Positions 51,816 through 61,202 of a stretch of DNA of 64,000 bases are shown in pieces. The translations under genes were made by a program, and so were the position numbers. This DNA is from Methyloversatilis discipulorum (GTDB lineage: Bacteria; Pseudomonadota; Gammaproteobacteria; Burkholderiales; Rhodocyclaceae), in the NCBI RefSeq assembly GCF_000385375.1, contig NZ_ARVV01000001.1:806001-870000 (forward strand), in the 5' to 3' direction. The stretch's first letter is position 1; the number at the start of each line of letters is the position of its first letter. A model generated the notes under the pieces. It had not been told where the DNA came from. It saw nothing but the letters and a program-made list of their open reading frames with translations, and ran no database searches.

Positions 51816-53600
51816 TCAGCGGCGTACCGGCGGCAGGTCGGTACAGCTGCCTTCGGCCACTTCCGCTGCGAGGCCGATCGACTCGCCCAGCGTCGGGTGC
51901 GGGTGGATGGTGTGGCCGATGTCGACCGCGTCCGCGCCCATCTCGATGGCCAGTGCCACCTCGCCTATCATGTCGCCGGCCGACGTGCCGACGATGCCGC
52001 CACCGACGATACGGTGGGTTTCCGCGTCGAAGATGAGCTTGGTGAAGCCTTCGTCACGGCCGTTGGCGATCGCCCGTCCGCTGGCCGCCCACGGGAATTT
52101 GCCGACGGTCACCTTGCGGCCCTGGGCCTTCGCTTCGTCCTCGGTCAGGCCGACCCAGGCGACTTCCGGGTCGGTATACGCGACCGACGGAATCACCGTG
52201 GCGTCGAAGTGGCGCTTGTGGCCGGCGATCACTTCCGCCGCGACGTGACCTTCGTGCACCGCCTTGTGCGCCAGCATGGGCTGACCGACGATGTCGCCGA
52301 TGGCGTGGATGTGGGCGACGTTGCTGCGCATCTGGCTGTCGACCGGAACGAAACCGCGCTCGTCCACCTGCAGTCCTGCGGCCTCGGCATTCAGCTTGCG
52401 ACCGTTCGGCGAGCGGCCGACCGCGACCAGCACGCGGTCGTAGGTCTGCGGTTCGGCCGGCGCCTTGGCGCCCTCGAAACTCACCCTGATGCCTTCCGCT
52501 GTTGCCTCGGCGCCGGTCACCCGGGTGTTCAGCATGACCGTGTCGAAGCGGTGGGCATTCTTCTTCTCCCACACCTTGGCGAGGTCGCGGTCGGCGCCCT
52601 GCATCAGGCCGCCGGTCATTTCGACCACGTCGATGCGGGCACCCAGCGTCGAATAGACGGTGGCCATTTCCAGCCCGATGATGCCGCCGCCTATCACCAG
52701 CATGCGCTTCGGAATGTCGGCGAGCAGCAGTGCGCCGGTCGAATCGACGACGCGCGGGTCGTCCGGCATGAAAGGCAGTTTCACCGCCTGGCTGCCGGCG
52801 GCGACGATGCAGTGGCCGAACTTCAGCACTTTCTTCTCGCCGGTTTCAGCCTTGCCGTCGCCGGTGGTCAGTGCGATCTCGACATGATTCGGATCGACGA
52901 AGCGGGCGGTGCCGCGCAGCACTTTCACCTTGCGTGCCTTGGCCATGCCGGACAGTCCGCCAGTCAGCTTGCCGACCACCTTGTCCTTCCAGCCGCGCAG
53001 TGCGTCGAGGTCCACTTCGCGCGCACCGAACTTGATGCCGTGCGCGGCCAGCGCTTCGGCCTCGTCGGCCACCGCCGCCACGTGCAGCAGGGCCTTGGAC
53101 GGAATGCAGCCGACGTTCAGGCAGACGCCACCCAGCGTGGCGTAGCGTTCGACGATCACCACGTCCAGACCGAGGTCGGCGGCGCGGAAGGCGGCCGAAT
53201 AGCCGCCGGGGCCGCCACCGATCACCAGTAAGGCGCAGCTTTCATCGACCTTGGCCGGTGCGCTGCCGGTGGCAGTCACCGCAGCGACGGCTGCGGCCGG
53301 TGCAGGGGGCGCCGCCGCGGGTGCAGCGGCCGGTGCTGGCACAGCTGCCGCTTCGGCTGCGCTAGCGGCTTCCATCGTCAGCACCACGCTGCCTTCGGAC
53401 ACGCGGTCGCCCACCTTCACCAGCAGTTCGACGATGCGGCCGGCCTGCGGCGCCGGGATGTCCATCGTGGCCTTGTCGGACTCCAGCGACATCAGCGGCG
53501 CATCGGCCTCAACCGTGTCGCCCGGCTTCACCATGATTTCGATGATGGGCACGTCCTTGAAGTCGCCGATGTCGGGGATTTTTACAGTCAGTGTGCTCAT
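51816..53600 (-). CDS. lpd: Dihydrolipoyl dehydrogenase with N-terminal lipoyl domain
   Basis: The 594-residue E3 subunit has a lipoyl domain (residues 1-80, with the lipoyl lysine in LESDKATMDIP), an alanine/proline-rich linker (about 80-120) and the flavoprotein part: FAD-binding [17 protein letters not shown], the redox disulfide GGVCLNVGCIPSKALL, the NAD site and the C-terminal HIHPHPTLGESIG with the catalytic histidine. It reoxidises the lipoyl group of E2 with NAD. A fused lipoyl domain is common in beta-proteobacterial pyruvate dehydrogenase E3. It begins 11 bases after aceF. Confidence 0.95.
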   Translation of the reverse strand: MSTLTVKIPDIGDFKDVPIIEIMVKPGDTVEADAPLMSLESDKATMDIPAPQAGRIVELLVKVGDRVSEGSVVLTMEAASAAEAAAVPAPAAAPAAAPPAPAAAVAAVTATGSAPAKVDESCALLVIGGGPGGYSAAFRAADLGLDVVIVERYATLGGVCLNVGCIPSKALLHVAAVADEAEALAAHGIKFGAREVDLDALRGWKDKVVGKLTGGLSGMAKARKVKVLRGTARFVDPNHVEIALTTGDGKAETGEKKVLKFGHCIVAAGSQAVKLPFMPDDPRVVDSTGALLLADIPKRMLVIGGGIIGLEMATVYSTLGARIDVVEMTGGLMQGADRDLAKVWEKKNAHRFDTVMLNTRVTGAEATAEGIRVSFEGAKAPAEPQTYDRVLVAVGRSPNGRKLNAEAAGLQVDERGFVPVDSQMRSNVAHIHAIGDIVGQPMLAHKAVHEGHVAAEVIAGHKRHFDATVIPSVAYTDPEVAWVGLTEDEAKAQGRKVTVGKFPWAASGRAIANGRDEGFTKLIFDAETHRIVGGGIVGTSAGDMIGEVALAIEMGADAVDIGHTIHPHPTLGESIGLAAEVAEGSCTDLPPVRR

Positions 53601-53611
53601 GTTCTGCTCCC

Positions 53612-55021
53612 TCACATCAGCACGCGACGCATGTCGGCCAGCAGCGCGGCGACATGGGCATTGAAGCGGGTGGCCGCAGCGCCGTCGATCACGCGGTGAT
53701 CGGCGGTCAGCGACAGCGGCAGTATCAGGCGCGGCTGGAAGGCCGAGCCGTCCCACACCGGTTTCATCGTGCTGCGGCTGACGCCGAGGATGGCGACCTC
53801 CGGCGCATTGATGATGGGCGCGAAGCCGGTACCGCCGAGGCCACCCACGCTGGAAATCGTGAAGCAGGCGCCCTGCATTTCCGCGGCAGAGAGCTTGCCG
53901 TCGCGCGCCTTCGTCGCCAGCTCGCCGCATTCGGCCGCCAGCTGCGCCACGCCCTTCTTGTCGGCGTCGCGGATGACCGGCACCACCAGTCCGCCCGGCG
54001 TATCGGCGGCGAAACCGATGTGGCAGTACTGCTTCATGATCAGCGCCGGCTCTTCCGCCTGCAGGTCGATCGAGCTGTTGAACTCGGGGAATTTCTTCAG
54101 CGCCGAGCACACCGCCTTGATGATGAAGGCCAGCATGGTCAGCTTGACGCCGGCCTTGGCCTGTTCCGCATTGATCTGCTGGCGGAAGGCTTCGAGGTCG
54201 GTGACGTCGGCGTCCTCGTGGTAGGTGACCGCCGGAATCATGGCCCAGTTGCGCGCGAGGTTGGCCGCCGACAGCTTGCGGATGCGCGACAGCGGCTTGC
54301 GTTCGATGTCGCCGAACTTGGTGAAATCGACCTTGGGCCAGGGCAGCAGATCCAGTCCGCCTCCGCCGCCGGTCGCGGCCTGCGCGGTGGCCGGCGCCTG
54401 CAGCGCGCCCTTGACGAAGGCGTTGATGTCCTCGCGCGTGATGCGGCCTTTCGGTCCGCTGGCCTTCACGCGGGCGAGGTCGACGCCCAGTTCGCGCGCG
54501 TAGGCGCGCATCGACGGGCTGGCGTGTGCCTTCTTGCCGCCCACCAGTTCGGCGGCGATGTCGGCGGCGCTGGGCAGCGCGACCGCGCCAGCGGCCGGCG
54601 TGTAGTCGCCGCGGGCCGACTGCGTGGTCGTGGCGGGCGCGGCACCGGCGACCGCGACTGGAGCGGCGACCGGTGCGGCGGCGACTGCCGCCGTCGGAGC
54701 CGGCGTCACGGCTGCCGCAACAGGCGCCGGAGTGGGTGCAGGTGAGGGCGCTGGCGCGGCAGCGGGAGCAGCGGCGGGCGCTTCGCCCACCTCCATCGTG
54801 CCGATCACGCTGCCCTGCGACACGCGGTCGCCGACCTTGACCGTGATCTGGCCGATCACGCCGGCGTGCGGCGCCGGAATGTCCATCGTGGCCTTGTCCG
54901 ATTCGAGTGACACCAGCGGCGCGTCGGCCTCGACGCGGTCGCCAGGTTTAACCATCACTTCGATAACGGGGACATCGGAGAAGTCGCCGATGTCGGGTAC
55001 TTCAATATTGATCGTGCTCAT
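53612..55021 (-). CDS. aceF: Dihydrolipoamide acetyltransferase, pyruvate dehydrogenase E2
   Basis: The 469-residue protein has one lipoyl domain (lysine in LESDKATMDIP near residue 46), a long Pro/Ala linker, a peripheral subunit-binding domain (ASPSMRAYARELGVDLARVKASGPKGRITREDI) and the catalytic domain ending in DHRVIDGAAATRFN. It transfers acetyl groups to coenzyme A. Only one lipoyl domain is present, compared with three in E. coli, but the E3 protein carries another. It lies between aceE and lpd; a long hairpin separates it from aceE. Confidence 0.95.
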   Translation of the reverse strand: MSTINIEVPDIGDFSDVPVIEVMVKPGDRVEADAPLVSLESDKATMDIPAPHAGVIGQITVKVGDRVSQGSVIGTMEVGEAPAAAPAAAPAPSPAPTPAPVAAAVTPAPTAAVAAAPVAAPVAVAGAAPATTTQSARGDYTPAAGAVALPSAADIAAELVGGKKAHASPSMRAYARELGVDLARVKASGPKGRITREDINAFVKGALQAPATAQAATGGGGGLDLLPWPKVDFTKFGDIERKPLSRIRKLSAANLARNWAMIPAVTYHEDADVTDLEAFRQQINAEQAKAGVKLTMLAFIIKAVCSALKKFPEFNSSIDLQAEEPALIMKQYCHIGFAADTPGGLVVPVIRDADKKGVAQLAAECGELATKARDGKLSAAEMQGACFTISSVGGLGGTGFAPIINAPEVAILGVSRSTMKPVWDGSAFQPRLILPLSLTADHRVIDGAAATRFNAHVAALLADMRRVLM

Positions 55022-55107
55022 TCAAGCCTCGCATTCGATGCGGTCGCGCACAGCGCGACCGGGGCGTGGGTGTTGAAGGCCGACCGCCGAACGGCGCCGA
55101 CAGCTCC

Positions 55108-55153
55108 GGTCGCCGCGGATGAAGACCTTTCATGATCTTCATCCGCGGCGACC
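55108..55153 (-). other. 18-bp perfect hairpin between aceE and aceF
   Basis: GGTCGCCGCGGATGAAGA (55108-55125) pairs fully with TCTTCATCCGCGGCGACC (55136-55153), with a 10-base loop. In the minus-strand transcript it starts 39 bases after the aceE stop and ends 87 bases before the aceF start. No U-run follows. It may serve RNA processing or protect the 3' end of aceE mRNA. Confidence 0.6.
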
Positions 55154-55191
55154 AGCGTGTCGGCATCGATTCGCGGTCCGCTTCTTCCGAC

Positions 55192-57867
55192 TCAGACGTA
55201 CAGCGGGTTCGGCTTGGTCACGTCCAGACCGTAGCGCGCGATGGCTTCCGCAACCTTCGCCCGGTCCAGCGCACCGTCGTCGGCCAGCGCCTTCAGCGCT
55301 GCTACCGTCACCCAGTGTCTGTCCACCTCGAAATGCGAGCGCAGTGCCTCGCGCGTGTCCGAGCGACCGAAGCCGTCGGTACCCAGAACGACGTAACGGC
55401 GCGGCACATAGGCCCGGATCTGCTCGGCGAACAGGCGCACGTAGTCGGTCGCCGCGATCACCGGACCGCGCGTGTCGCGCAGGCAGTTCTCGACATGCGA
55501 GGCGCGCGGCGTCTCCAGCGGGTTGAGCAGGTTCCAGCGTGCGCAGTCGGCGCCGTCGCGGGCCAGCTGCGTGAAGCTCGGGCAGGACCACAGATCGGCT
55601 TCGACGCCCCAGTCGTTCTTCAGCAGGTCGGCGGCAGCGATCACTTCGCGGAAGATGGTGCCGCTGCCGGTCAGCTGCACGCGCGGTCCGTTGGACGCGG
55701 CGCCGCGGCGGAACAGGTACATGCCCTTCAGGATGTCCGCTTCGGCACCATCCGGCATCGCCGGGTGCTCGTAGTTCTCGTTCATCACCGTCAGGTAATA
55801 GAACACGTCCTCCTGCTCGGCCATCATGCGGCGCAGGCCGTCCTGCACGATGACGGCGACTTCGTACGAGAAGGTCGGGTCGTAGCTGATGCAGTTCGGC
55901 ACCGCGCCGGACCACAGGTGGGAATGGCCGTCCTCATGCTGCAGACCTTCGCCATTCAGCGTGGTGCGACCGGCCGTGCCGCCGACCAGGAAACCGCGCG
56001 AGCGCTGGTCGCCGGCGGCCCAGATCAGGTCGCCGATGCGCTGGAAGCCGAACATCGAATAGAAGATGTAGATCGGGATCGTTGCCACGCCGTGCACCGA
56101 GTAGGCGGTGGCGGCGGCGATCCAGTCGCTCATGCCACCGGCCTCGTTGATGCCTTCCTGCAGGATCTGGCCGGTCTTCGATTCCTTGTAGAACATCAGC
56201 TGGTCGGCGTCCTGCGGCACGTACTTCTGGCCTTCCTGGTTCCAGATGCCGATCTGCCGGAACATGCCTTCCATGCCGAAGGTGCGCGATTCGTCAGGCA
56301 CGATGGGCACCACGCGCTTGCCGATGTGCGGGTCGCGCAGCAGGATGTTCATGATGCGCACGAAGGCCATCGTGGTCGACAGTTCGCGACCTTCGCCGGA
56401 CGCCTTAAGCAGCGCGTCGAAGGCCGACAGCGGCGGCACTTCGAGCGGCTCGGCCTTGGAACGACGCTGCGGCAGGTAGCCGCCGAGCGCCATCCGGCGC
56501 TCGCGCATATAGGCCACTTCCTTCGAGTTCTCGTCGAACTTCAGGTAGGGCAGCGATTCCAGTTCGCTGTCCTTGATCGGCAGGTCGAAGCGGTCGCGGA
56601 ATTCGCGCAGCGATTCCAGATCGACCTTCTTCTGCTGGTGAGAAATGTTCTGCGCCTCGCCCGAGCCGCCCATGCCGTAACCCTTGATGGTCTTGGCCAG
56701 GATGACGGTGGGCTGGCCGGTGTGGTTCACCGCCGAGTGGTAGGCGGCATACACCTTGTGCGGATCATGACCGCCGCGGTTCAGGCGGAAGATGTCGTCA
56801 TTGCTCCAGTTGGCGACCATGGCCGCCAGTTCCGGATACTTGCCGAAGAAGTGCTCGCGCACATAGGCGCCGTCGCGCGCCTTCATGGTCTGGTATTCGC
56901 CGTCGACCACTTCCATCATGCGCTGCGCCAGCAGGCCGGTCTTGTCCTGCGCCAGCAGCGGATCCCAGTAGCTGCCCCACAGCAGCTTGATCACGTTCCA
57001 GCCCGCGCCGCGGAAATCGCCTTCCAGTTCCTGGATGATCTTGCCGTTGCCGCGCACCGGGCCGTCGAGGCGCTGCAGATTGCAGTTCACGACGAAGATC
57101 AGGTTGTCGAGCTTCTCGCGGGCGGCCATCGCGATTTCGCCCAGCGTCTCCGGCTCGTCGGTCTCGCCGTCACCGATGAAGCACCACACCTTGCGGCCTT
57201 CGGTGTTGGCGATGCCGCGGTCCTGCAGGTACTTCATGAAGCGGGCCTGGTAGATGGCCTGCAGCGGGCCCAGACCCATCGACACCGTCGGGAACTGCCA
57301 GAAGTCCGGCATCAGCCACGGATGCGGATAGCTCGACAGACCTTTGCCGCCGACCTCCTGGCGGAAGCTGTCGAGCTGGGCCTCGGTCAGGCGGTCCAGC
57401 ATGAAGGCGCGGGCGTAGATGCCGGGGGCCGAGTGGCCCTGGAAGTAGATCAGGTCGCCGCCGTGGGTCGGGCTGGGCGCGTGCCAGAACCAGTTGAAAC
57501 CGACGTCGTACAGGGTGGCGCTGGAGCCGAAGCTGGCGATGTGGCCGCCGACGTTGGTGTCCTTGTTCGCGCGCAGCACCATGGCCATCGCATTCCAGCG
57601 GATGTAGCTGCGGATGCGGTGTTCGATCTCGTAATCACCGGGGGCCTGCACCTGCTTGCCGGCCGGTATGGTGTTTACATAGGCGGTGGTGGCCGAGTAC
57701 GGAATGTTGATGCCGGCGCGCCGCGACAGCTCGGTCAGCCGCTCGATCAGGTAATGCGCACGCTGCTCGCCGGCGTGTTCGATCACGCCTTCCAGCGCGT
57801 CGAGCCATTCCTGGGTTTCGACGGCGTCCGGGTCGGAAGCGAGCAGGGGATTGGGTAGTGCAGACAT
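55192..57867 (-). CDS. aceE: Pyruvate dehydrogenase E1 component (AceE)
   Basis: The 891-residue homodimeric E1 decarboxylates pyruvate using thiamine diphosphate and acetylates the lipoyl group of E2. Thiamine-site residues lie in VWCFIGDGETDEPETLGEIAMAAREKLDNLIFVVNCNLQRLDGPVRGNGKI, and the start SALPNPLLASDPDAVETQEWLDAL is typical. The length is the family's usual. A TGATCGA/TCGATCA palindrome lies 21-39 bases before its ATG. Confidence 0.96.
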   Translation of the reverse strand: MSALPNPLLASDPDAVETQEWLDALEGVIEHAGEQRAHYLIERLTELSRRAGINIPYSATTAYVNTIPAGKQVQAPGDYEIEHRIRSYIRWNAMAMVLRANKDTNVGGHIASFGSSATLYDVGFNWFWHAPSPTHGGDLIYFQGHSAPGIYARAFMLDRLTEAQLDSFRQEVGGKGLSSYPHPWLMPDFWQFPTVSMGLGPLQAIYQARFMKYLQDRGIANTEGRKVWCFIGDGETDEPETLGEIAMAAREKLDNLIFVVNCNLQRLDGPVRGNGKIIQELEGDFRGAGWNVIKLLWGSYWDPLLAQDKTGLLAQRMMEVVDGEYQTMKARDGAYVREHFFGKYPELAAMVANWSNDDIFRLNRGGHDPHKVYAAYHSAVNHTGQPTVILAKTIKGYGMGGSGEAQNISHQQKKVDLESLREFRDRFDLPIKDSELESLPYLKFDENSKEVAYMRERRMALGGYLPQRRSKAEPLEVPPLSAFDALLKASGEGRELSTTMAFVRIMNILLRDPHIGKRVVPIVPDESRTFGMEGMFRQIGIWNQEGQKYVPQDADQLMFYKESKTGQILQEGINEAGGMSDWIAAATAYSVHGVATIPIYIFYSMFGFQRIGDLIWAAGDQRSRGFLVGGTAGRTTLNGEGLQHEDGHSHLWSGAVPNCISYDPTFSYEVAVIVQDGLRRMMAEQEDVFYYLTVMNENYEHPAMPDGAEADILKGMYLFRRGAASNGPRVQLTGSGTIFREVIAAADLLKNDWGVEADLWSCPSFTQLARDGADCARWNLLNPLETPRASHVENCLRDTRGPVIAATDYVRLFAEQIRAYVPRRYVVLGTDGFGRSDTREALRSHFEVDRHWVTVAALKALADDGALDRAKVAEAIARYGLDVTKPNPLYV

Positions 57868-57887
57868 CCAGGCTTTCTCCTCTTTTT

Positions 57888-57906
57888 TGATCGAGCCGTT
57901 CGATCA
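57888..57906 (-). promoter_or_regulatory. TGATCGA/TCGATCA palindrome upstream of aceE
   Basis: TGATCGA-GCCGT-TCGATCA is a perfect 7-5-7 inverted repeat placed just before the aceE ribosome-binding site. It could be an operator or a leader hairpin. It does not match the PdhR site known from E. coli, so the binding protein is unknown. Confidence 0.5.
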
Positions 57907-58165
57907 GATGCACCGCCGATGCACAACCCGGTCGGGGCATGGAGCCCGCCCGGGGTCGTCAGCGTGCCGGGCGAAGAGAAGCTCGTCCGAGGCGCCTGTC
58001 CGTCTGCGCATGGGTGATGCAAGTGTCGACAGCTCTGAAGCGGCAGCGGGTAGCTGCCATGGCAGCGTCGAACGCAGGGATCGCCCGCGTCGACGTGTCG
58101 CAATTATGGACACCCCCCGGACTTGCCGCCAGTGGTGGAAAACCGAAATCCGGTCGTCAGGCCGC

Positions 58166-58200
58166 AAAAAAGCGGGCAACTCCGGGGCCGGAGTGCCCGC
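58166..58200 (-). terminator. Intrinsic terminator after the aldehyde dehydrogenase operon
   Basis: On the minus strand GCGGGCA pairs with TGCCCGC, with an inner CTCCGG/CCGGAG stem, followed by TTTTTT. It ends the operon that runs from the Rieske gene to the aldehyde dehydrogenase gene, whose stop is 80 bases upstream. Confidence 0.8.
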
Positions 58201-58279
58201 AACCGAGGAGATCGTCTGGTCTTGTACAAGACCCGGATGGCGTACGACGGGTGAGGGATCGCCTCACCCGGATCGCGCG

Positions 58280-59716
58280 TCAGCCGTGCTGTATGTAGGC
58301 CACGTGGGTTTCCGTGTACTCGTACAGCCCGTGCTTGCCGTCGGCACCGCCTATGCCCGACTTGCGGCGGCCGGCGTGGAAACCCTGCATCGCCTCGAAG
58401 TTCTCGCGATTGACATAGGTTTCGCCGAACTGCAGGTCGCGGATCGCGCGCATTGCAGCATTCAGATCGCGCGTATAGACCGACGAGGTCAGGCCGTAGT
58501 CCGACGCGTTGGCGTGGGCCACCGCCTCGTCCAGATCGTCGACCAGCTGCACCGGCAGCACCGGGCCGAAGATTTCCTTGCGCATGATGTCCATGTCGGC
58601 GTGGCAGTTGATCAGCACGGTGGGTTCGTAGTGATAGCCGGACGCGCGGTCGGCGATCTGGCCGCCGAGCACGCACTGGGCGCCGTCGCGCTTCGCCTGT
58701 TCGACCATGGCGGCGACCTTGTCCAGGCCTTCCTTGTTCACCAGCGGGCCCATGTCGATGCTCTGGTCGGCGATCGGGTCGCCGTAGCGGGTCGCCGCCA
58801 TCTTCGCGGTGAGCTTGGTGATGAACTCGTCGGCCACTGCGCGCTGCACGTAGATGCGCTCGGCGCAGTTGCACACCTGTCCGGTGTTGATGACGCGCGA
58901 GGCGGTGATCGCGGTCGAGGCGAGATCGAGGTCGGCGTCGGCCAGCACGATGGCCGGCGCTTTGCCGCCCAGTTCCAGATTGACGCGGGTCAGGTTGCGG
59001 CCCGCCGCCTGCATGATGCGGCTGCCGGTCTCCACGCTGCCGGTGAAGCTCACCATGTCGATGGCACGGCTGCCGGTCAGCGCGGCGCCGGTGGTTTCAC
59101 CGCGGCCGCCGACCAGATTGAACACGCCGCGCGGCAGTTCGGCGGCATGTACCAGCTTGGCGAACAGGAAGGCGTTGAGCGGTGTTTCCTCGCTCGGCTT
59201 GATCACGATGGTGTTGCCGGTGACCAGCGCCGGCGCCATCTTGCGGGCGATCAGGAAGAGCGGGAAGTTCCACGGCAGCACGCCGGCAACCACGCCGACC
59301 GGCTTGCGCAGCAGGAATATGCTTTCGCCCGGGCGGTCGCTGGTGAGCACCTCGCCTTCGATGCGGCGTGCCCATTCCGCCATGTAGTCGAGGTAGTCGG
59401 CAGTGAAGTCGACCTCGACTCGCGCCAGGCCCAGCGTCTTGCCCTGTTCGAGCGTCAGCAGGCGCGCCATCTCCTCGCGCACGCCGCGCAGGCCTTCGGC
59501 CACCTTGCGCAGATGTGCGGCGCGCTGGATGGCCGGCAGCTTCGCCCACTGCGGCTGTGCCGCACGGGCGGCGGCGATCGCTCGCTCGACCGCGGCGACG
59601 CCGGCTTCCGGCACCGTGTCGAGCAAGGCGTGCGTGGCCGGATTGAACACCTCGATGCGGGTGGCGACGTCGGCCTCGTCGAAGCGACCGTCGATGTAAT
59701 TGTGATGGGTACTCAT
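58280..59716 (-). CDS. NAD-dependent aldehyde dehydrogenase, AldA-like
   Basis: The 478-residue enzyme has the family landmarks: VLPWNFPLFL, the catalytic base in VNLELGGKAPAIV near residue 250, and the nucleophile in NTGQVCNCAERIYV near 284. Lactaldehyde and glycolaldehyde dehydrogenases (AldA) have the same style of sequence. As the last gene of the alcohol-oxidation operon it probably oxidises the aldehyde made by the PQQ dehydrogenase in the periplasm, after it enters the cytoplasm. The gene follows the DUF1097 gene by 24 bases. Confidence 0.9.
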   Translation of the reverse strand: MSTHHNYIDGRFDEADVATRIEVFNPATHALLDTVPEAGVAAVERAIAAARAAQPQWAKLPAIQRAAHLRKVAEGLRGVREEMARLLTLEQGKTLGLARVEVDFTADYLDYMAEWARRIEGEVLTSDRPGESIFLLRKPVGVVAGVLPWNFPLFLIARKMAPALVTGNTIVIKPSEETPLNAFLFAKLVHAAELPRGVFNLVGGRGETTGAALTGSRAIDMVSFTGSVETGSRIMQAAGRNLTRVNLELGGKAPAIVLADADLDLASTAITASRVINTGQVCNCAERIYVQRAVADEFITKLTAKMAATRYGDPIADQSIDMGPLVNKEGLDKVAAMVEQAKRDGAQCVLGGQIADRASGYHYEPTVLINCHADMDIMRKEIFGPVLPVQLVDDLDEAVAHANASDYGLTSSVYTRDLNAAMRAIRDLQFGETYVNRENFEAMQGFHAGRRKSGIGGADGKHGLYEYTETHVAYIQHG

Positions 59717-59740
59717 TGCAGCTTCTCCTTGGGACGGAAA

Positions 59741-60208
59741 TCAGGCGGCACGCGTCATGCGTTTGCCGAAGGACTCGGACAGGTAGCCGAAGGTGAGGCC
59801 GGCGACCCAGGTGAGGCCGACGAACAGCGCCTTCTCGAAGGTGTCGCCGGTGGCGCCGAAATAGGTGGCCGCGCCGAGGAAGGCGGCCGGCGTGTACGAG
59901 AGGGCGGCGACGTCGGCCATCGCCACCAGCACGAAGGCCAGCACCGCGACCAGCAGCGCCAGCGCCGGCAGGCTGCCGCCGGCCAGCGCGACCAGCCACA
60001 TCGTGCCGGCCGTCAGCACGACGCCAGCCAGCGCAGCGAAAGCCGACTTGCCGAGCGCCTGACTGCCGCCGCCGGCGGCGAAGAAAGTGGCCCAGGCGAC
60101 GAAGCCTATCCACGGGTTCAGCTGCAGGTTCGGCATGCCGATGCTCAGGCAGACCCACAGTGCGACCAGCAGCGCGATGCTCAGTGCGAGTGCGTGCAGC
60201 AGTTTCAT
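59741..60208 (-). CDS. DUF1097 family membrane protein
   Basis: The 155-residue protein has four to five hydrophobic helices and the DUF1097 pattern (WIGFVAWATFFAAGG, LSYTPAAFLGAATYFGA). It is an inner-membrane protein of unknown function, often found with alcohol or aldehyde genes as far as I recall. The start is MKLLHALALS, with AAGGAGG upstream; the open frame upstream does not look membrane-like. Position in the operon suggests a transport or storage role for the substrate, which is inference. Confidence 0.75.
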   Translation of the reverse strand: MKLLHALALSIALLVALWVCLSIGMPNLQLNPWIGFVAWATFFAAGGGSQALGKSAFAALAGVVLTAGTMWLVALAGGSLPALALLVAVLAFVLVAMADVAALSYTPAAFLGAATYFGATGDTFEKALFVGLTWVAGLTFGYLSESFGKRMTRAA

Positions 60209-60264
60209 TTGATGCCTCCTTGAGTGAGGCTGGAGGCGCGCCGCGGCACGCCTCCAGCCGGGAC

Positions 60265-61140
60265 TTACCAGACGTAGGCGTACTTGATGTTGATGCTGTT
60301 GTTGACCGGCCGGTTCTCGCCCTCGATGCCGTGCGAGTAGCGCAGCGCAATCGACTGGTTGCCGTAGTAATGGAACATCACGCCGAGCGAACCATCGAAG
60401 CCCCACGAGTCATCGGCGCCGTTGCGGCCGCTGATGCGCTCGTAGTCGACACCGGCAAACGGCTCCAGCCAGTCGTTCACGCGGTAGCCGAAGCGGTTGT
60501 TGGTGTGCCACAGCATGCCCGGGCGATTGCCATCGTCGCGCCGGCTCTGCGCGACGAAGCCCAGGTCGCCGGTCCAGCCGATGCGCTCGGTCAGCGGCAC
60601 GTACCACAGCAGACTGGACAGGTTCTTCCAGTTGGTGTCGCTGACGTCCTTGTCGCCGATCGGGATCTGCAGGAAGGTCTGGAAACCCAGCGTCGAACCG
60701 GGCGTCGGCTTGTACCAGATCGCCGCGCCGGTGATGGTGTCGCCGAAGCCGCTGATGTGACGCGCGTCAGGATCGACGGCGTCGCGGTTGCGGATGCCCA
60801 CCGTCGGCTGGATCACCTCGAAGGCCAGCCCGATGTTGCGGTTCGACTCGGGCGTCCAGAAGCGCACGTACTTCGACAGGCCGATGATCTTCTGCGCGCT
60901 GTTGCCGCGCTGACGATCGCCGTCGCTGTCGAACAGCCGGCTGTCGCGCTGCACGGTGGCGTATTGCACGAACACGTTGAACGGCTGGTCGAAGCCGACC
61001 GGCAGGTCGTACTCGTGCGGACCGATCACGTCGAAGGTGGTCTGTGCGCTGGCGCTGCCGGACAGCAGCGCCAGTGCGATACCGGCGGCGGAGACGACAG
61101 CCTTTGCGGCGCGGATGGGAGTGTTTGCAGCAGTGCTCAT
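60265..61140 (-). CDS. Outer-membrane channel of the phenol-degradation MetA type
   Basis: The 291-residue protein has a signal peptide (AVVSAAGIALALLSGSASAQ) and then alternating beta-strand pattern with many aromatic residues, ending in an aromatic-rich strand (NNSINIKYAYVW), as outer-membrane barrels do. It fits the transporter family named after MetA in phenol degradation, whose members help hydrophobic small molecules cross the outer membrane. The final residue is tryptophan rather than the more common phenylalanine. It lies between the alcohol dehydrogenase and the DUF1097 gene. Confidence 0.8.
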   Translation of the reverse strand: MSTAANTPIRAAKAVVSAAGIALALLSGSASAQTTFDVIGPHEYDLPVGFDQPFNVFVQYATVQRDSRLFDSDGDRQRGNSAQKIIGLSKYVRFWTPESNRNIGLAFEVIQPTVGIRNRDAVDPDARHISGFGDTITGAAIWYKPTPGSTLGFQTFLQIPIGDKDVSDTNWKNLSSLLWYVPLTERIGWTGDLGFVAQSRRDDGNRPGMLWHTNNRFGYRVNDWLEPFAGVDYERISGRNGADDSWGFDGSLGVMFHYYGNQSIALRYSHGIEGENRPVNNSINIKYAYVW

Positions 61141-61202
61141 GAGGGTATGTCCTTGTTATGGTGTGTCAGGCAGGCGCGCGGCAGAGCGGGCGCCCCCGCG
61201 GA

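Larger units (their letters stand above)
57868..58279. other. Intergenic region between the aldehyde dehydrogenase gene and aceE
   Basis: This 412-base stretch holds the terminator (58166-58200) and the palindrome before aceE (57888-57906). The stretch between, about 57907-58165, should contain the aceE promoter, but I see no clear element or gene in it. Confidence 0.5.

Noticed and set aside
53601..54110. A longer start for lpd extending into aceF
   Set aside because: The extra residues are an off-frame reading of aceF; the lipoyl domain begins at the ATG at 53600.
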